A DNA stretch of 64,000 bases, taken from Isoperla grammatica (taxonomy: Eukaryota; Arthropoda; Insecta; Plecoptera; Perlodidae). The translations under genes were made by a program, and so were the position numbers. Each line of letters starts with the position of its first letter. Within the stretch, counting starts at the first letter, position 1. Of the stretch, positions 21,359-31,843 are shown piece by piece. The stretch lies in NCBI GenBank assembly GCA_945910005.1, contig OX246738.1, positions 25,844,303 through 25,908,302 on the forward strand, in the 5' to 3' direction. The notes beneath the pieces were generated by a model. That model made no database searches and was not told the DNA's origin. It saw only the letters and a list, made by a program, of their open reading frames with translations.

Positions 21359-23345
21359 CCTGTGTTCGAGTACCCCATTATGTGTGGTAGCGAATGTCAA
21401 TCCATTCATTGTTGTCTTGAATAAGGTAACTATAATGGAGTTGTTAGTAGCGGAAATTGTTAGTTGAATTCTTTTGTTATAAAATATAATTTATACATAT
21501 GAATATGTTTCCTGTGTATGTTCATAGTTTTCCACATGACTTCGCTGCGGTCGTATTGGCCTCACATGATTTAAGCGTAAAAAAAAATCGACAAGGTGCT
21601 ATTTTTAAATTCCGTGAGAGCAGTGTTTAGAATTAAAAACACATGAGTTAGAGTTGAACATCTCAAATTACCAAACAAACCAATTTTATTTATAATATCG
21701 CTTGATCGCAACGAATAATTAATTACGTGTATTTTCATACTATAATTTTCTGTTACTGTTTCCATAATTATAACCGTATAAGTGTAAAATATATGGCAAA
21801 TGACAAAATGAAGTCGCATTGCTTTGTGGGAGGGATATCCATCATTTAGTTATTTCCGTGAAATGTGCAATTATTGTTAAACCGTTAAACGATACATTTT
21901 GCTTTTTCTTTCATGGTATATTAACAAAGAGCTAAACATAATTACTAATTAGTTAGAAGTGTCCCCAGGGGAAATCACTTCAGTAATCTGTTTCAATAAC
22001 GCAAATTGCAAAGATGTGTACTTGTGCTGATAAATTACTGCCAGGGGGTTGCGGCTATTCAAGCCGCTTTTTTGCTTTTTAAAAGTGAAGATATGAAAAT
22101 ATGATTTTGTTATTAGTAGAGTTTAGAGTTAATGGAGCCTAATCTAATGTTCAAAAAGAAAATAATATCAGTCATTTTACTCATTGTTTTTATTCGGGGG
22201 TAAATTAAAAGTGTGAAGATTGCTGGTGGAGAAAGTCTCAACCATTACAACTGCGCAACATCAAAGGGGTTTAGAAATATGTTAAGAACGATACATAATA
22301 TTAGAAATCGTCTCGATTAGCCTCGTTGCAAAAATATAAGACGTAAAACCCCATTAGAAATGTGTTAACTATAACCAACATTTTGTTTCGTATGATCTAA
22401 AACTGGATTAACAAAATTTCAAATATTGCAATCATTACTTTTGTCACAAGGGAAATAAAATGATGTTTTATTCTATAAATTAGTTTCCAAAATAACTTTA
22501 ATCTGACGATTCTCCATTCGTACGTTTACGTTGACGTTCTGACGTTCTTACGAAGTTAAGTGTCACTTATAAACCCCTTGTTCAAATGTATTGTGTTCAA
22601 AGAACGTTAATTTGGTGCGGTTTTAATATTGAGACTTAGGGCCAGATGCACATTCGAGTTAAATATATAATTTGTTTATGGTTGCTTATGAGTTTAAAAT
22701 AGCATGTAATAAAACAATTTCCTAGCAACAAAATATCCTGTACCTAACTTGACAGCTGTTGTCCATGCATATGGCCCTTAACCGTCCCCGTTATATCAGT
22801 ATATTTAAAAAAATCTACGATTTATTTGTTGATCAAAAGAAAACATACGAGCATGATGACATACATCAATCGAATGTCTCATGGTTATGCAACGAGATTG
22901 TAATAAAGACAAATCATGGACCCATCAGCGGTGGCAAATGGACAATTGGTCAGAGTCTGTCAATCGAGTTAAAAAGTTTCACACATACGCTTACGTTGTG
23001 CAGTGGTGGGCGCACATGGGTTACATTACATGTGATTACCGTGATTCCATTAGTGGGTTTAATTAAACAGAGTTGAACGCCAGCTTTTGGTTGCGATCAT
23101 GTGTATATAATATAACTTGTGGATCGGAGATCCAGTGTGGAGACTTAAACTGCAATCGAGACTGGGTTCATGATGTGTTGTTTAAGGGTAAAGGGGATGA
23201 GTGTCATTCGAACGGGTTTTATTTATGTGTTGAGAACACTTCAAGATATTCAAAAAGTAGCTAATAATGTTGGGTAAGTTTGGAGTACAGTTGGTAGTAC
23301 TTTGGTTTACTAACTAAAAAATATTGGACCTTATATAAATCACCA

Positions 23346-23434
23346 GGGCCTGGATTCACAGGAGGTCATACAGTTTATTCTGACCAGCCGAACTTGACTA
23401 GCCGAACTTTGGACCGCTTGTGAATTTTTGCCCA
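23346..23434. mobile_element. Short foldback element of the GGATTCACAA family
   Basis: GGGCCTGGATTCACAGGAGG at the left and CGCTTGTGAATTTTTGCCC at the right are imperfect inverse ends of an 89-bp segment, matching the family at 20861 and 54321. Confidence 0.6.
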
Positions 23435-23864
23435 GGTCACATGAAGAAATGTCAAATTCCTGGTGAGAGCAATGACAAAATGCATGAAATTGCCAATATT
23501 ATGTTAAACAAATTTTACTCTGATGATGTAGCTGAAAACCAAATTCTACGTAGGAATCACTATTTAAATATCTTGACGCGTTCTCAAGACATCGAGTTAC
23601 TTCGTTATATAATAACATTGTATGGAATAATAGAATGTAACTTTATTTCAAAAGGGGGTTGCTTTATTCCATTAAACATTTACTTGTAGGAGTCAATGTT
23701 TATTTTCTGCCGTACTCACTGTCAACATGAGAACAGCTGATGTGTAAAACGGAGCTGCTTTAATTAGGCAGGAAGATTCCACGTTGAAATATCATGCTCA
23801 TCTGAAGCTTAATTAAAGTGTCTGCTCTCACACAAGCGACGGCAATAGAAGAACACTGCACAAA

Positions 23865-24060
23865 CTTTATACCTTCAATACAGATTGTTCACATCCCGTA
23901 CTTTCAAATGTATGAAATTATAAAACCAGGTTCTACATACGGAACAATACCCATGCACATATTATACCTTCAATACAGATTGTTCACATCCTGAATACTT
24001 ACAAATGTATGCAATAATAAAACCAGGTACTACACACGGAAAAATACCCGTGTACATATT
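23865..24060. repeat. 95-bp tandem duplication
   Basis: ACCTTCAATACAGATTGTTC occurs at 23871 and again at 23966, and the similarity continues through ATAAAACCAGGT and a CATATTATAC end. Two diverged copies, non-coding. Confidence 0.85.
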
Positions 24061-24902
24061 ATACGCCGTTCGTATTGAACAATACCTCTTCAGTAAATAG
24101 TATTTTGTAACCCACAGAACCATATCTATACATTATTTGCAATTAATATATGGCACAACAAAAAGAAGAAGAAATATTACGTGAACGTTAGGAGTAATAG
24201 TGGCCTACAGTGTATTGCAGTGCCGATTTTGCACTAAGCCCTCTTGAACGCCAAAGGTCTACCCCCTCTGATCTCCTCTGTGTTATGACGTCAGAAGAGA
24301 CAACCGTATGCGATGTGTTATCACTTCAACTTCAAGTGAACTCGTGGCAATGAGGGTAGTTATTAAATGCTATTAGCTCAATCATACATCCATGCTTTTT
24401 AAAGAGGAAAATAACTCTTGCCTATTTAATAAAACGGTGCGAAATGACAGTGTTTTTACCCCGTCTGGACCTGGGAGATAATTTAGCCTAGGGTCGCTCT
24501 GCCAGTCGTTAGAGGCAACATAATGAAGTACTTACAATACTCCTTTTCACCAGTTTACCCTTTAAATACATAAATTCTTCTTCTATTTTCTCTTTACTCC
24601 TACATGCCCCTTTCCTGCTATCTCCCTCGCGAACCTCATATGATCTTGCTGTCCAGTAGTTTAAAATTACTAAACCAAATAAACAGGATTATTTAATATG
24701 CCAACAATAATGGGAACTGAACAATGTTTGAAAACTTTGCTCGTATTTTAATTGGTATCGCTATGTATTACAAAGTAAATTTGAAATACTATAAGACTGG
24801 TAACTACAATATTACAAATATTACTCACATGGTATTTAATTGTCACGAACCCAATTTGATCCCGATTTTAAATTTTTGATGTGGTGTAGCAATGTGATTA
24901 AA

Positions 24903-25413
24903 CTAGAGAAATACTAATTGTGACGCGTTGATAAACGAGCACGTCCATGTCCACAAACAGTCTGACAAAAGTTGTCTGACTCACATAGCTTAGATTTTTC
25001 ATTGTCATAGTTATTTTTATTTCACCAATGTTAAATATCAATGTGCAAAGCTTACATTTGTGTTGCCATAGTTACTTATAGACAAAGAATAGAAATATAA
25101 TTTCTACCTCCAATAATATCGGAACGCGTTCAAATTAATATACTTGTGACGGGAGTGAAATGTACGATTATATGGCTAACTCACATTTTCCTGCCATTTT
25201 TGGGGGGTAAAACAATCTTGATTTTAACTTTGGTGTAACAAATTAACACCTTGAACGAAGTTGCCACAAACACAATGGCGTTCAGTCCACATCGAAGTTT
25301 GTAGATTTCCAAATTTTAAGTTGATCCGAATCTCGGTTCGGCAGCTATCGCGATAGAAAAAGAAACAGCGAGTTGCTTTAAAGTAGACTCGAAACGCTCG
25401 CTTCACTTGCTAA
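24903..25413 (-). mobile_element. Helentron/HINE-like element, diverged copy
   Basis: It begins ACTAGAGAAATAC...TGACGCGTTGATAAACGAG, a diverged version of the CTAG-hairpin-CGCGTTGATAAGCGAG end, and finishes near GAAACGCTCGCTTCACTTGC. Interior blocks such as AAGTTGATCCGAATC match 9022-9823 in inverse orientation. Confidence 0.6.
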
Positions 25414-26078
25414 AATACGATAATTCGCGCGATTTAATATTGGCGACAGTCTTTCCTCCCAATCATGTATGGAATACATGATTACATGAATACTTACTTA
25501 CTCATGAATACATGAGCCAGGGCAAAGCGTGTAGACATGCAGTACCGTATAGCGTACTTCACCACACGTTGACTAGTACTGAAAGTGCAACCACGTGCTA
25601 GTTCATCGATGACTCTTATACTGGAAACATCCTGCACGTGCTTATTTACATTTTCCTCGGATTATCTCTTCAGACTTTACTAGTTTTACCTTTAATAACA
25701 ATAATGAACTTAACATTAAAGGTACCGGTGTCTAATGTTTGTTGCAATACGGTTGATATGCCCACCGGCCACCAAAGTCAATTTTTAAGTCTCCACCAAT
25801 TAAAACCACAATGTTTTATTTGTTGAAGCATGTAACACCGATACCTTATTGATTTCATTTTCCGTTCTATCTCGATGTATCGATTGTGGATCGATATGTT
25901 ATGACTGTATTCCTTCATCACGGAAGCAGCACGTGTTTATGACATATGTCTCAGGTATGGACGGCGCCAAACGTCACGACGTGTCGGGTCGGGGGTTGGC
26001 TCGTTGCCAACTGGACGCCGACGGATTGCGGGAACACGTCCAACGGCGTCCGTTCGTAATGCAGATCAAAGCAGGACT

Positions 26079-26097
26079 CCCCCCCCCCCCCCCCCCG
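26079..26097. repeat. Poly-C tract
   Basis: An uninterrupted run of about 18 C lies in a GC-rich patch (25960-26110). Poly-proline frames through it are artefacts. Confidence 0.95.
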
Positions 26098-26352
26098 GCC
26101 GCGAGACTTTGCCGCATCTCAGCGAGATACCAAATCAGATGTTTTCAATTTTCTCGCGTAATGTAACGAAACGACGCAAGAAAGGCTCGAACCGTTTTAA
26201 CGTTGACCATGACGCTCAATGTTTCTTATCGAATCGAATATATATTTGAGCTTTCACACCATGCGATACCAAGTAATAGTTGGCACATCTTGCAAGTTAA
26301 AAATGCATCACGTTGCTGAACGCAGTTTCACATTGAGTCGTTTAGGGGTAGT

Positions 26353-26379
26353 GGTGGGGGGGGGGGGGGGGGGGGGGGT
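26353..26379. repeat. Poly-G tract
   Basis: A long uninterrupted G run (more than 20). Similar runs occur at about 35039, 37275, 47564 (as C) and 57241. No regulatory role is visible. Confidence 0.93.
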
Positions 26380-27478
26380 AATGGCATTGAATATAGTAAT
26401 GGCGAACTGAGCCATTGTGCATTGCAGCACTGTATTGCTAATTGGTACCGGGCACCAGCAATGGAACTTCCTTGATGGGCTGGATCGACTTGGACAAAGG
26501 AAACCCATTTTCACCGAGGTCGCTTAGTTCGATTGTAACGCTCGGCTCCAACTGTACAACTCAAGTACAAAGACTACAGAACAAATGAACGCTGAAGTTG
26601 CGAAGCAGAGTGTTATGTCTGCTTTCTAAGCCAAGGATCAACGTGGTTCAAATTCAGTATTCAGAAACGCGCATTTAGGAATATTCAAGTGACGTCATTA
26701 CGGGCATTCTGGATGACAAAATGTGTGGCAAAATGTGTGGTTACAATTTTGAGCTGTCAATAGAAGACAATGTGCACCACGAATTATAAAGTTTAGAAAT
26801 ATGATGGATGTATTATTGTAGTTTATCGGGTTCAATCCGTGTACATAAATAAATAATAATATACAATTAAATATTATTTAAGGATGTTTCTCTGCGATTA
26901 CACCCAACTTTTCAAAAATATTACTTTTTTAAACTAATAATATGTAACAACTATATAAATTCAAAGAAGTTTGAAAAGAAATACACATAAATTGGAGTAG
27001 CTTCTTGTAACAAGACCAACGCCGTCTTGATCAGTTTACGTTCTCCTAGGGTCTGTCAATCCCGGAGGTTCGGTAAACCTCAAAGTTCGACAGCCTACGC
27101 CAGGGGATTGATGTACCTTGATGTTCCTATTGGCGCCGGAGTGGAACGGCTCCTGGTAACAGGACCCTTCTGTCGTCGACCACCAGATCCCGCTGTTAGT
27201 TTATTTTACAAGCTCGAATGAAATTTGGTATACAATATTTTGTCAGCTGTTTGAAAATGTAACTCAAAATAATCTTATTACTGTACTTGTACATCGGTTT
27301 CAGTTCAACGTATCCATTCCTTGTCTCCAAATCCAAGGTTTTTATTAATACCTCAAGAACGCCACATATTATTAAATAAGTCGGACATAACTAATATTAA
27401 GTTTCAGAAGAACTACAAACTGGGTGAACAAAATTTAAAATTTTGCAGTCATTACGATTGTAATCTTACAGTCTAACC

Positions 27479-27840
27479 AATAAATCCCTCTACAGGAAAA
27501 AGTTTTATAACTTCTAATATGGATTCAAATTCATCTCTTCTTGGCTTAGGAATAAGTAAACGGTGACTTTGGAGCCGTCGTAGCAACGAACCACTCAATA
27601 AATTCAAAGTTGTTTTGAATTGGCCTTGTTGATTCTGGAATTTGTCCGCAGGTGTTCCAAACACTGATTCATATGCTTCATATTTGAAATATAGATCTTT
27701 GATTGGTTATCGCTCGCTTGTCGATGGTGTTCGGAGCCTACATGGTTGGTTTAGTTATTTTAAATTGAAGTCCCCCACTGGAAATCAGTCTTGATACTGA
27801 GTGGGTATAGACTCTATAAATACGAATTTTTTATTTAAAT
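27479..27840 (+). mobile_element. SINE family 1, 5'-truncated copy
   Basis: It matches the body and tail of the SINE at 12621 (AATAAGTAAACGGTGACTTT, CTTGTTGATTCTGG, CCCACTGGAAATCAGTCTTG) but has lost the tRNA-like head. 5' truncation with an intact tail is typical of LINE-driven retroposition. Confidence 0.8.
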
Positions 27841-27954
27841 TATTAATGTTATAATCACAACGTGAAGGATTTTAACAATTGAAACAGTTATAAACCAGTT
27901 TATTTGTTCTTACGGAACTAAATGTTGGCTTTTATCCTATTTTTCGATGTATTA

Positions 27955-28410
27955 TAGCGAAGCGTTCTCAAGATATTTCCAAAACGCTTAAATTTTGCAC
28001 AGTTTTAACAGTGAGACTACCCTTCTCCGTGAGCGAAGGGTAGCTCTTTGTCAAAAACCGTACAAAATCTTCATTTTTAAACTATATCACAAGAATGGCC
28101 TTCGAAATCAAAAAATCTTAATCAACAACGCACTTTGGTTTGGTAAGTGCTACATATTGAATGCTCTAAAAGTGTCACATTATAATCAGTACTGTTTTTA
28201 TTTCCAATGAATTATATTACCAATTATCCATTTAATAATCAAAATAAACACGCTAATGGTTATAATATTTGATTCAGTCTGTATAAGGCTCATCAAAACA
28301 CAGCGCGCTGTTGATTCACATTTTCGATTTCAAGTAGCATTCTTGAGATATAATTAGAACATGAAACTTTCTGCGGCTTTTCACGTGGAGACCCTTCGCT
28401 CTTAACGAAA
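27955..28410. mobile_element. Diverged foldback element related to 48361-48868
   Basis: The left part (GAGCGAAGGGTAGCTC, GTCAAAAACCG, TTTGGTTTGGTAAGTGC) and the right part (TTGAGATATAATTAGAACATGAAACTTTCTGCGG, read in pieces) correspond to the two arms of the element at 48361-48868. A lone right arm lies at 30340-30460. Heavily diverged, non-coding. Confidence 0.5.
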
Positions 28411-28503
28411 CATTAACTTCATCCTAAAGCTCGGTTAAACAACACCAAGCACTTAATATTCTGTGATGTAAAGCAGCATCCATCCATTACTTACATCATG
28501 TAA

Positions 28504-29204
28504 TGGCCGGTTCTCACGGTGCGAGTTGGCGTGAGAGTTGATAGAGCCAGTAGCTGGGGGCCAGCTACTTGCTTCGTGTAAACAGGTCGGCCGAGTTACT
28601 GACTGTGCGAGTTGGTCAGTAGCTCGCCTGGCGAGCTACTTCAAATATTTTTGTTTCGACTGGCCACTGGCCTTCCCCCACCACGGGGATGTTTGGATCG
28701 GCCAGCCGCTGGCGCCATGTGAACGCACAGGTCAGTAACTGAGCGTCAGTAGACGGTAGAGCACGTTATTTTGTTTATGTTTTTCGTGCTGATATATTAT
28801 TATTAATTTATTATTATCATAATTTTTGTTTTGGAATATGTCGGGAAGGTGGAGTGACGAACAGACGGCAAACTTTGTGCATTTGTACAGAGAACAAGAA
28901 AATTGGTGGAACGTTTTTGGACCTGGATATAAAAATAATAATTCCTCGTACAGTATCAACGAAAATGATCTTATTTCTTTCCATGCTAGCACTCTATAAT
29001 ACGATCTTCAGACATTCTTGCAACTGACAGGGTCAGTTCAAGTCCGAGCAGAAGGCCAGCCGCTGGCTTACTGGCATGCCAGTAACTCGCACCGTGTAAA
29101 CAGCTGGGGCCAGTTGAGTCTGAGCCCAGTAGCTTGCCCCTCAGTTAGAGGGCCAGCAACTGGCTTCCTGGCATGCCAGTAACTCGCACCGTGAGAACCG
29201 GCCA
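28504..29204. mobile_element. PIF/Harbinger-type element, 701 bp, TAA duplications
   Basis: Perfect 24-bp terminal inverted repeats (starting TGGCCGGTTCTCACGG at 28504, inverse ending at 29204) are flanked by TAA on both sides (28501-28503 and 29205-29207). A three-base TWA duplication is the Harbinger signature. A subterminal motif, GGCATGCCAGTAACTCGCACC, occurs twice near the right end (about 29080 and 29170). A short MADF/Myb-like reading frame lies inside at 28838. There is no nuclease gene, so it depends on transposase supplied elsewhere. Confidence 0.85.
28838..28999 (+). CDS. Small MADF/Myb-like ORF of the Harbinger element (remnant)
   Basis: A 53-residue frame from ATG to TAA begins MSGRWSDEQTANFVHLYR and continues through ENWWNVFGPGYKN. 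This matches the start of the MADF/Myb-SANT-like DNA-binding domain (Trp, then LYRE, then LWN-like and YKN motifs) of the accessory protein that Harbinger elements encode beside the nuclease. The usual domain is about 80-100 residues and the usual protein longer, so this is a truncated remnant. It sits centrally between the inverted repeats of its element. Function today is doubtful. Confidence 0.6.
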   Translation: MSGRWSDEQTANFVHLYREQENWWNVFGPGYKNNNSSYSINENDLISFHASTL

Positions 29205-29924
29205 TAAGTCACATCTGTTTTAAACTGTAGTTCTGCACGAGACGTGAAACATTACATCACTTAACAATAATTGGTGTTCGTTCAATATCTCATGCAAGCG
29301 CAGTAGTCGCTTTATTACATAGTTTGGTGTCATTGTTCCCAGATTAAATGTGGTCATGCTATGTGGCAGTATTTTATCTTCGTGCACTAAGGTCGTTTCT
29401 CATTCAGATTAAATGTTAAATCTGAGAAGTGCGCGTTTCGCTTTGTTGTTTAAACAAGGGACAAATTAGATTGGTTGTAAAATGTGACATTCATTAGCGG
29501 GGTTATTTATATAGACCTACATGGAACGTGTATTTTTCAATTACAATGTGTAACTTTTCATAACGTTTGGTTGTATACAAGCGCAAATGTCATTAACTGT
29601 GTTCATTGTACAGGCTATGAGTTGCTTTACTTAAATTACATATTCACATGATACGTTCATTTAGCTTGGTTGTTTAAAATATGATTTGCATATGTAGCAA
29701 AGATACTCTTTCACGATATTTTTGAACTCCAGTCATTATAACGGCGATACATTTACAGCCCATTTATTCTCTTGTATTCTATCTAAATGTGATGCAACAT
29801 TCATTAAAAATAAGTAAATTCCAATTATTTACTGTGCCATGAGACAGACATGTTTACGAGTCCACATTGATACAGTTAGATCCGTATTTCATTCATTTAT
29901 CGTAAATAGCCTCTCCACAGAAAG

Positions 29925-30130
29925 TTAAAGTTCGGTGAACATGGGGGTTCGAAGGTTCAATGGATGAGAAAGCAGCAGTGATGTCTTGTCTCCATACTGC
30001 CATACAGACAATGTTTGCCAGCTCAGATGATCTCCTGTAAACAACCACAGTAAGTGGTCGGGCCCCTCTATGGTTGCCTCGACCACACAAGTGATGAGTT
30101 CAGCATTACACACACGACGACATGAATACA
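29925..30130 (-). other. Exon-like patch on the minus strand, Ig-like (weak)
   Basis: On the minus strand one frame reads ...CRRVCNAELITCVVEATIEG, then PDHLLWLFTGDHLSW, and runs to a stop at 29925. The C...W spacing (CVV followed about a dozen residues later by LLWLF) resembles the B- and C-strand core of an immunoglobulin domain. The F-strand D-x-A-x-Y-x-C motif is absent and no strong donor follows. It could be an exon remnant of an unrelated gene or chance. Confidence 0.2.
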
Positions 30131-30573
30131 GCGCGGAGCGGCTCTAATTAAACTTGATTCACTGCCTGATGGATATATGAATTGACTGTTTTAGTGATGA
30201 CGAGCTATCTGACTCCAAACAACTTTCTGAAACGAAGTTATTATTTAAAGTAGTAATTGTATCATTACAATACTTGACTTATCAATTTAATCAAGTTCTT
30301 TTTTACTGTTTCGTGTTAAGGAATACGAAATATCTGAACGGATAACCCTCAAAACACAGTGCGCTGGGGTTGATTCACATTTTCGATTTCAAGTAGCATT
30401 CTTGAGATATAATTAAAACATGAAACTTTCTGCGGCTTTTCACGGGAAACGTGACGTCACACTAATATACAGGTCCGTAAATCCCCTGGCGGGGGCTCGT
30501 CGAACTGACGGATCTTGTCAGCACTCTAGGTTCTATAGATGGCTGAGTTGTCGCATTTTTAAGCTATTGTTCC

Positions 30574-30752
30574 CATGCCTGCGTTTTTCCAACGCAACCC
30601 ACTGCGTTGAAGCAGATTACTTAGATTTTCTTTAACTTTCAACATCAAGAGATCCGTGTCTACTAATTTTAAAACGTTGATGTATTGAAAGTAAGAGAAA
30701 ATTGAAGTAATGTACGTGAATGCAGTGGGTTGCGTTGAAAAACACAGGTATG
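30574..30752. mobile_element. Foldback element
   Basis: CATGCCTGCGTTTTTCCAAC (30574) is inversely matched by GTTGAAAAACACAGGTATG at the right end, with imperfect inner pairing (AACCCACTGC/GCAGTGGGTT, TTTCAA/TTGAAA). It is 179 bp and non-coding. Confidence 0.65.
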
Positions 30753-31521
30753 CGTACTAAGCTTGGTTCCACAATACAGTGGCGTAATATCTTGGCAGTC
30801 AGCTCCCCCAGTGCCCAAAATGAATATTGGTCCCCACCTCCTCATATTGTTAGTTGTAATTAAATGTGTGACAAAGAAATCTGTGCTGCTTCACCGTTGT
30901 GTTTACACAGTCAAGTTCAGCCGAAAAGTTGAGAAACCCCTGCATCGACTTGATTAATGAAATTGCCAATGTCTTGCTTTCGACTCTGCAAATACACCGA
31001 TGACCTAGTCAATGTCTACGTTGCGCGAATGTTCATTTTCAATGCTCAACAACGCTAGTCCTGAAAGACTATCTTGAGCCAGCCATAGAACTTCTTAAAT
31101 AAGTTTTGAGTATTTTAAGTTTCAATAATGATCGTTCAGCTAAAATTGCCACTGGCAGAAGTAAGCCCGTTTTGGTATTCCTTTCATAAAATAGTTAAGA
31201 TCTTCCTGCTTCTCGACTCAAGGAAAATAACCTTTAAGTTTAGATTAACGACGCTAAGTGATAAATCTCTTAGTTTTGATATCAACATCGAGCGAAAAAT
31301 GTGCCCTATCAGTACTTACTTGAAGTTGATAATTAACTTCCTAAGATTAAAGACCTATGATGAAAGTTTAAACTTATTCCAACTTGTGAGGTAGCTCTAA
31401 TCCCTTAGCCCAGCCAATGTTATCGCCTCGTTATTGATTGTTGTTGGGATGGAAGTATTGTATTTTGTGCAAACATCTGTTAGTAAATGAAGTGAAGTAT
31501 AACTATTCTCTGCAATGCCAC

Positions 31522-31703
31522 GTGCTATCAACATGCGAAGTACATGCTTCCTATTGCATCTGTTTCAGTGTGCAACATAACTGTCGACTCCAAGGTGTTA
31601 TCAGCTGCCCAAGTGCTCTCAACATACGAAGTACATGCTTCCTATTGCATCTGTTTCAGTGTGCAACATAACTGTCGACTCCAAGGTGCTATCAGCCAGG
31701 TCC
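31522..31703 (+). repeat. 91-bp tandem duplication across the acceptor of the first CUB exon
   Basis: Copy A (31522-31612) and copy B (31613-31703) share GTGCT(A/C)TCAACAT, ATGCTTCCTATTGCATCTG and TTTCAG|TGTGCAACATAACTG. Each therefore has a polypyrimidine tract, an acceptor (exon edge at 31569 or 31660) and the first dozen codons. Copy A would place the exon out of frame, with a stop at 31724-31726; copy B is the productive one. Confidence 0.93.
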
Positions 31704-31843
31704 GGCAAGCGGTTTGGCCAGATTAAGTCACCGTCCTTGGAGGGTCCTGGGTTCTGTTGGTATCTTCTTCAGCCGGACACGGGGCAGCGAGTCGAGTTGC
31801 AGATCTACCGTCTCGTCAGCGTTGGGAGGTTCAATGGTTCCAG
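31660..31843 (+). CDS. Internal exon: N-terminal half of a CUB domain
   Basis: This 184-nt exon enters in phase 1 and leaves in phase 2. The acceptor is TATTGCATCTGTTTCAG|TG and the donor CCAG|GTAGGA. It encodes the start of a CUB domain: the first cysteine in CNITVDSKV, the G-x-I-x-SP signature in [12 protein letters not shown], the second cysteine in GFCWYLLQP, then [21 protein letters not shown] and FNGS are potential N-glycosylation sites. CUB domains are extracellular beta-sandwich modules used for protein binding. The last two bases join the first base at 54071 to make Ser, followed directly by the third CUB cysteine. The domain family is secure; the protein's identity is not. Confidence 0.88.

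Larger units (their letters stand above)
7985..31659 (+). other. Intron (about 23.7 kb) between cysteine-rich exon and first CUB exon
   Basis: It starts GTGAGT and ends with a pyrimidine-rich TTTCAG. It is filled with repeats listed separately: Helentron-like copies, SINEs, foldback elements, a Harbinger element, and 45- and 95-bp tandem repeats. Stretches where I see nothing recognisable include 7985-9000, 10250-11490, 14860-15740, 16650-17250, 17630-19370, 21360-23340, 24070-24900, 25830-27470 apart from poly-C and poly-G runs, and 29210-30570. Unrecognised frames of about 90-105 codons (22759-23076, 23420-23689) show no motif. A further symmetrical 1-1 exon could be hidden here without breaking the phase chain. 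Confidence 0.7.

Noticed and set aside
22759..23076. 105-residue open frame
   Set aside because: No recognisable domain or splice context; two overlapping frames are equally open.
25849..26249. GC-rich overlapping frames with a proline run
   Set aside because: The proline run is a poly-C tract and the frames share no motif with any family I know.
31569..31726. Upstream copy of the CUB acceptor as the real exon start
   Set aside because: It shifts the frame relative to the CUB-coding sequence and hits a stop at 31724; the downstream acceptor at 31660 fits both phase and domain.
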